A DNA stretch of 55,921 nucleotides, taken from NCBI GenBank assembly GCA_035548675.1, contig DASZSJ010000063.1, forward strand, positions 1 through 55,921, read 5' to 3'. A model generated the notes under the pieces. That model was not told the DNA's origin. It worked only from the letters and a program-made list of their open reading frames with translations, and made no database searches. A program made the translations under genes and the position numbers. Shown here piece after piece: positions 54,986 to 55,921 of the stretch. The DNA comes from VRUE01 sp035548675 (GTDB lineage: Bacteria; Actinomycetota; Thermoleophilia; Solirubrobacterales; 70-9). How positions within the stretch are numbered: the first letter of the stretch is position 1; every line of letters begins with the position of its first letter.

Positions 54986-55164
54986 CGATTCCACGGAATT
55001 TCCGTGAGCAAGGGAAGGCATGGAAAGAGGCCGAAGCCGCCTGGCAGGCGAGTCCGTGGTGCCGAGTGTTGGATCGACCCCCATAGAGTGTTGGATTGAC
55101 CCCCATATACGGTGGCAAATCGAACACTCAGCACCGAGCACCGCGAGGGCGGCCCACTTGGAGC
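54986..55164 (+). repeat. Dispersed repeat family 3, copy 2
   Basis: Blocks CGATTCCACGGAATTT (54986-55001), GATTGACCCCCATATACGG and GTGGCAAATCGA (55094-55122), GGGCGGCCCACTTGGAGC (to 55164) match 48770-48882 in inverse orientation. Arms GAGTGTT (55086-55092) and AACACTC (55123-55129) are perfect but differ in sequence from the arms of copy 1, a sign of compensating changes. A partial tandem duplicate of the core (GTGTTGGATCGACCCCCATA) precedes it. Confidence 0.82.
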
Positions 55165-55184
55165 ATCCAGCGCTTCCGCGCCCG

Positions 55185-55231
55185 TTCCGGTTCGCCTTTT
55201 CTCCGATATAGGGGGATGAAGCGCACCGGAA
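55185..55231 (-). repeat. Palindromic element, family 2, copy 3
   Basis: TTCCGGTTCGCCTTTT (from 55185) and AAGCGCACCGGAA (to 55231) surround the centre CTCCGATATAGGGGGATG, closely matching the copy within DUF3866 and the reverse of the recN-steA copy. Confidence 0.83.
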
Positions 55232-55278
55232 GCGGAAATGGGGGCTGTTGCGTCCGCTGCTGTTCATAGCTTTCGGGC

Positions 55279-55921
55279 GTGTCAGCTGTTGCGAGCGCTT
55301 ACCGGGCTGAGCCGTACTCCTTCGAGGAGGCGCGGGCGCTTGCGGACGAGTTGGGACTGAGCGAGCCGGTTGCGATCGCCCTGGTGCGGCGGGGGTACCG
55401 GACCGTGACGGAGGCACGGGCTTTCCTGGCGGCCGACGAGACCCACCCGCCGGAGGCGTTCGAGGCGATGGACCGGGTCGTTGAGGCTGTGCTGGGCGCG
55501 ATCGAAGAGGGACGGCGGATCACGGTCCACGGCGACTTCGACGTCGACGGCGTCTGCGCGACGACGATCCTGGTCAGCACGCTGCGGGAGTTGGGCGCCG
55601 ACTGTGACTGGCTGATCCCGGATCGGCTCACCGATGGCTACGGGCTCAGCGCTGAGAACATGCGCAAGCTCGCCGAGCGGGGAACCGGCCTGATCCTCAC
55701 GGCGGACTGCGGGATCACCGCGGTGGAGGAGGTGGCGCTGGCGAAGGAGCTCGGAATGGACGTGGTGGTCACCGACCACCACCAAGCTGGGGACGAGCTG
55801 CCCGATTGCCCGATCCTGCACCCAGGCCTCGACGAGGGTTATCCCTTCGAGGAGCTGTGCGGGACCGCGGTGGCCTGGAAGCTCGCGACTGCGTTGCGGG
55901 GGGGGGGGGGGGGGGGGGGGG
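55279..55921 (+). CDS. recJ: Single-stranded-DNA exonuclease RecJ, N-terminal part (3' end outside window)
   Basis: About 207 residues from GTG 55279 before the terminal G run. DHH phosphoesterase motifs are in order: ITVHGDFDVDGVCATTIL (motif I), IPDRLTDGYGLSAENMRKLA, LILTADCGITAVEE (motif II) and DVVVTDHHQAG (motif III, DHH). CGTAVAWKLATALR precedes the G run. RecJ degrades 5' ends of single strands in recombination and repair. The frame is open to the window edge, so the gene is truncated by the sequence end and is not necessarily broken. Confidence 0.93.
   Translation, partial: MSAVASAYRAEPYSFEEARALADELGLSEPVAIALVRRGYRTVTEARAFLAADETHPPEAFEAMDRVVEAVLGAIEEGRRITVHGDFDVDGVCATTILVSTLRELGADCDWLIPDRLTDGYGLSAENMRKLAERGTGLILTADCGITAVEEVALAKELGMDVVVTDHHQAGDELPDCPILHPGLDEGYPFEELCGTAVAWKLATALRGGGGGGG
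55898..55921. other. Terminal run of 24 G
   Basis: The last 24 bases are all G. This interrupts recJ in a region where normal codon variation is expected; a poly-G read tail or contig-edge artefact is the likely cause. Confidence 0.85.

Larger units (their letters stand above)
54963..55278. other. Gene-free gap before recJ holding two repeat elements
   Basis: No credible gene is found in these 316 bases. They contain repeat family 3 copy 2 (54986-55164), including a partly duplicated core, and repeat family 2 copy 3 (55185-55231), leaving 47 bases before recJ in which its promoter must lie. Confidence 0.7.

Noticed and set aside
1..55921. CRISPR arrays
   Set aside because: No series of regularly spaced direct repeats with unique spacers was seen; repeats found are pairs, palindromes or short tandems.

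Overview
The window is high-GC DNA from an actinobacterium. The gene order recN, steA, steB/mctB-like, GT4 membrane transferase, pyrG, M20 peptidase, DUF3866, xerD, mutM, recO, dgt, dnaG, later pdxS-pdxT-M29 peptidase-yebC-ruvCAB-secDF-recJ, with no corynebacterial or streptomycete signature genes, best fits class Thermoleophilia (Solirubrobacterales-like). That placement is an inference from gene content; no rRNA is present. The last 24 bases are a pure G run, probably a read or assembly artefact.

Layout. 1-924: the end of an encapsulin cargo gene, carrying its shell-targeting tail, followed by the encapsulin shell gene. 984-5371: two unrelated ECF sigma/membrane anti-sigma systems reading away from each other; the left one heads a four-gene operon ending in a methyltransferase. 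5464-13118: a 7.65 kb integrative element bounded by perfect 64-bp direct repeats with matching internal arm-type repeats. It holds an RHH/nuclease/DUF2283 cassette, an ArsR regulator, a replication-relaxation gene, an excisionase-like gene, two tandem XRE repressors, a tyrosine integrase and two unknown genes. 13475-32685: housekeeping genes for rRNA methylation, NAD phosphorylation, drug efflux, DNA repair, cell separation, CTP synthesis, recombination and priming, ending in an HTH-HNH protein. 32728-36459: tRNA-Asn, a glycosyltransferase, an SDR, a thioredoxin-like lipoprotein, an HPt protein and a CAU tRNA. 36544-43666: mostly cell-surface and signalling genes (RTX-like secreted protein, K/E-repeat lipoprotein, minimal metallopeptidase, Ser/Thr kinase, YjbQ, membrane proteins). 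43788-55921: RpiR regulator, PLP synthase (pdxST), M29 peptidase, yebC-ruvCAB, a PAS protein, fused secDF and the start of recJ.

The least expected feature is a dense set of palindromic intergenic elements. At least three sequence families can be matched within this single window: one with three copies (one of them inside the DUF3866 coding region, in frame), one with two near-identical copies in opposite orientation, and one longer element upstream of both ruvC and recJ. Several unique nested palindromes, up to 114 bp, occupy other intergenic gaps.

Functionally the right half concentrates Holliday-junction processing (ruvABC, xerD, recO, recN, recJ) and vitamin B6 synthesis. The left edge is a nanocompartment locus. 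The element in between is the only clearly acquired DNA.
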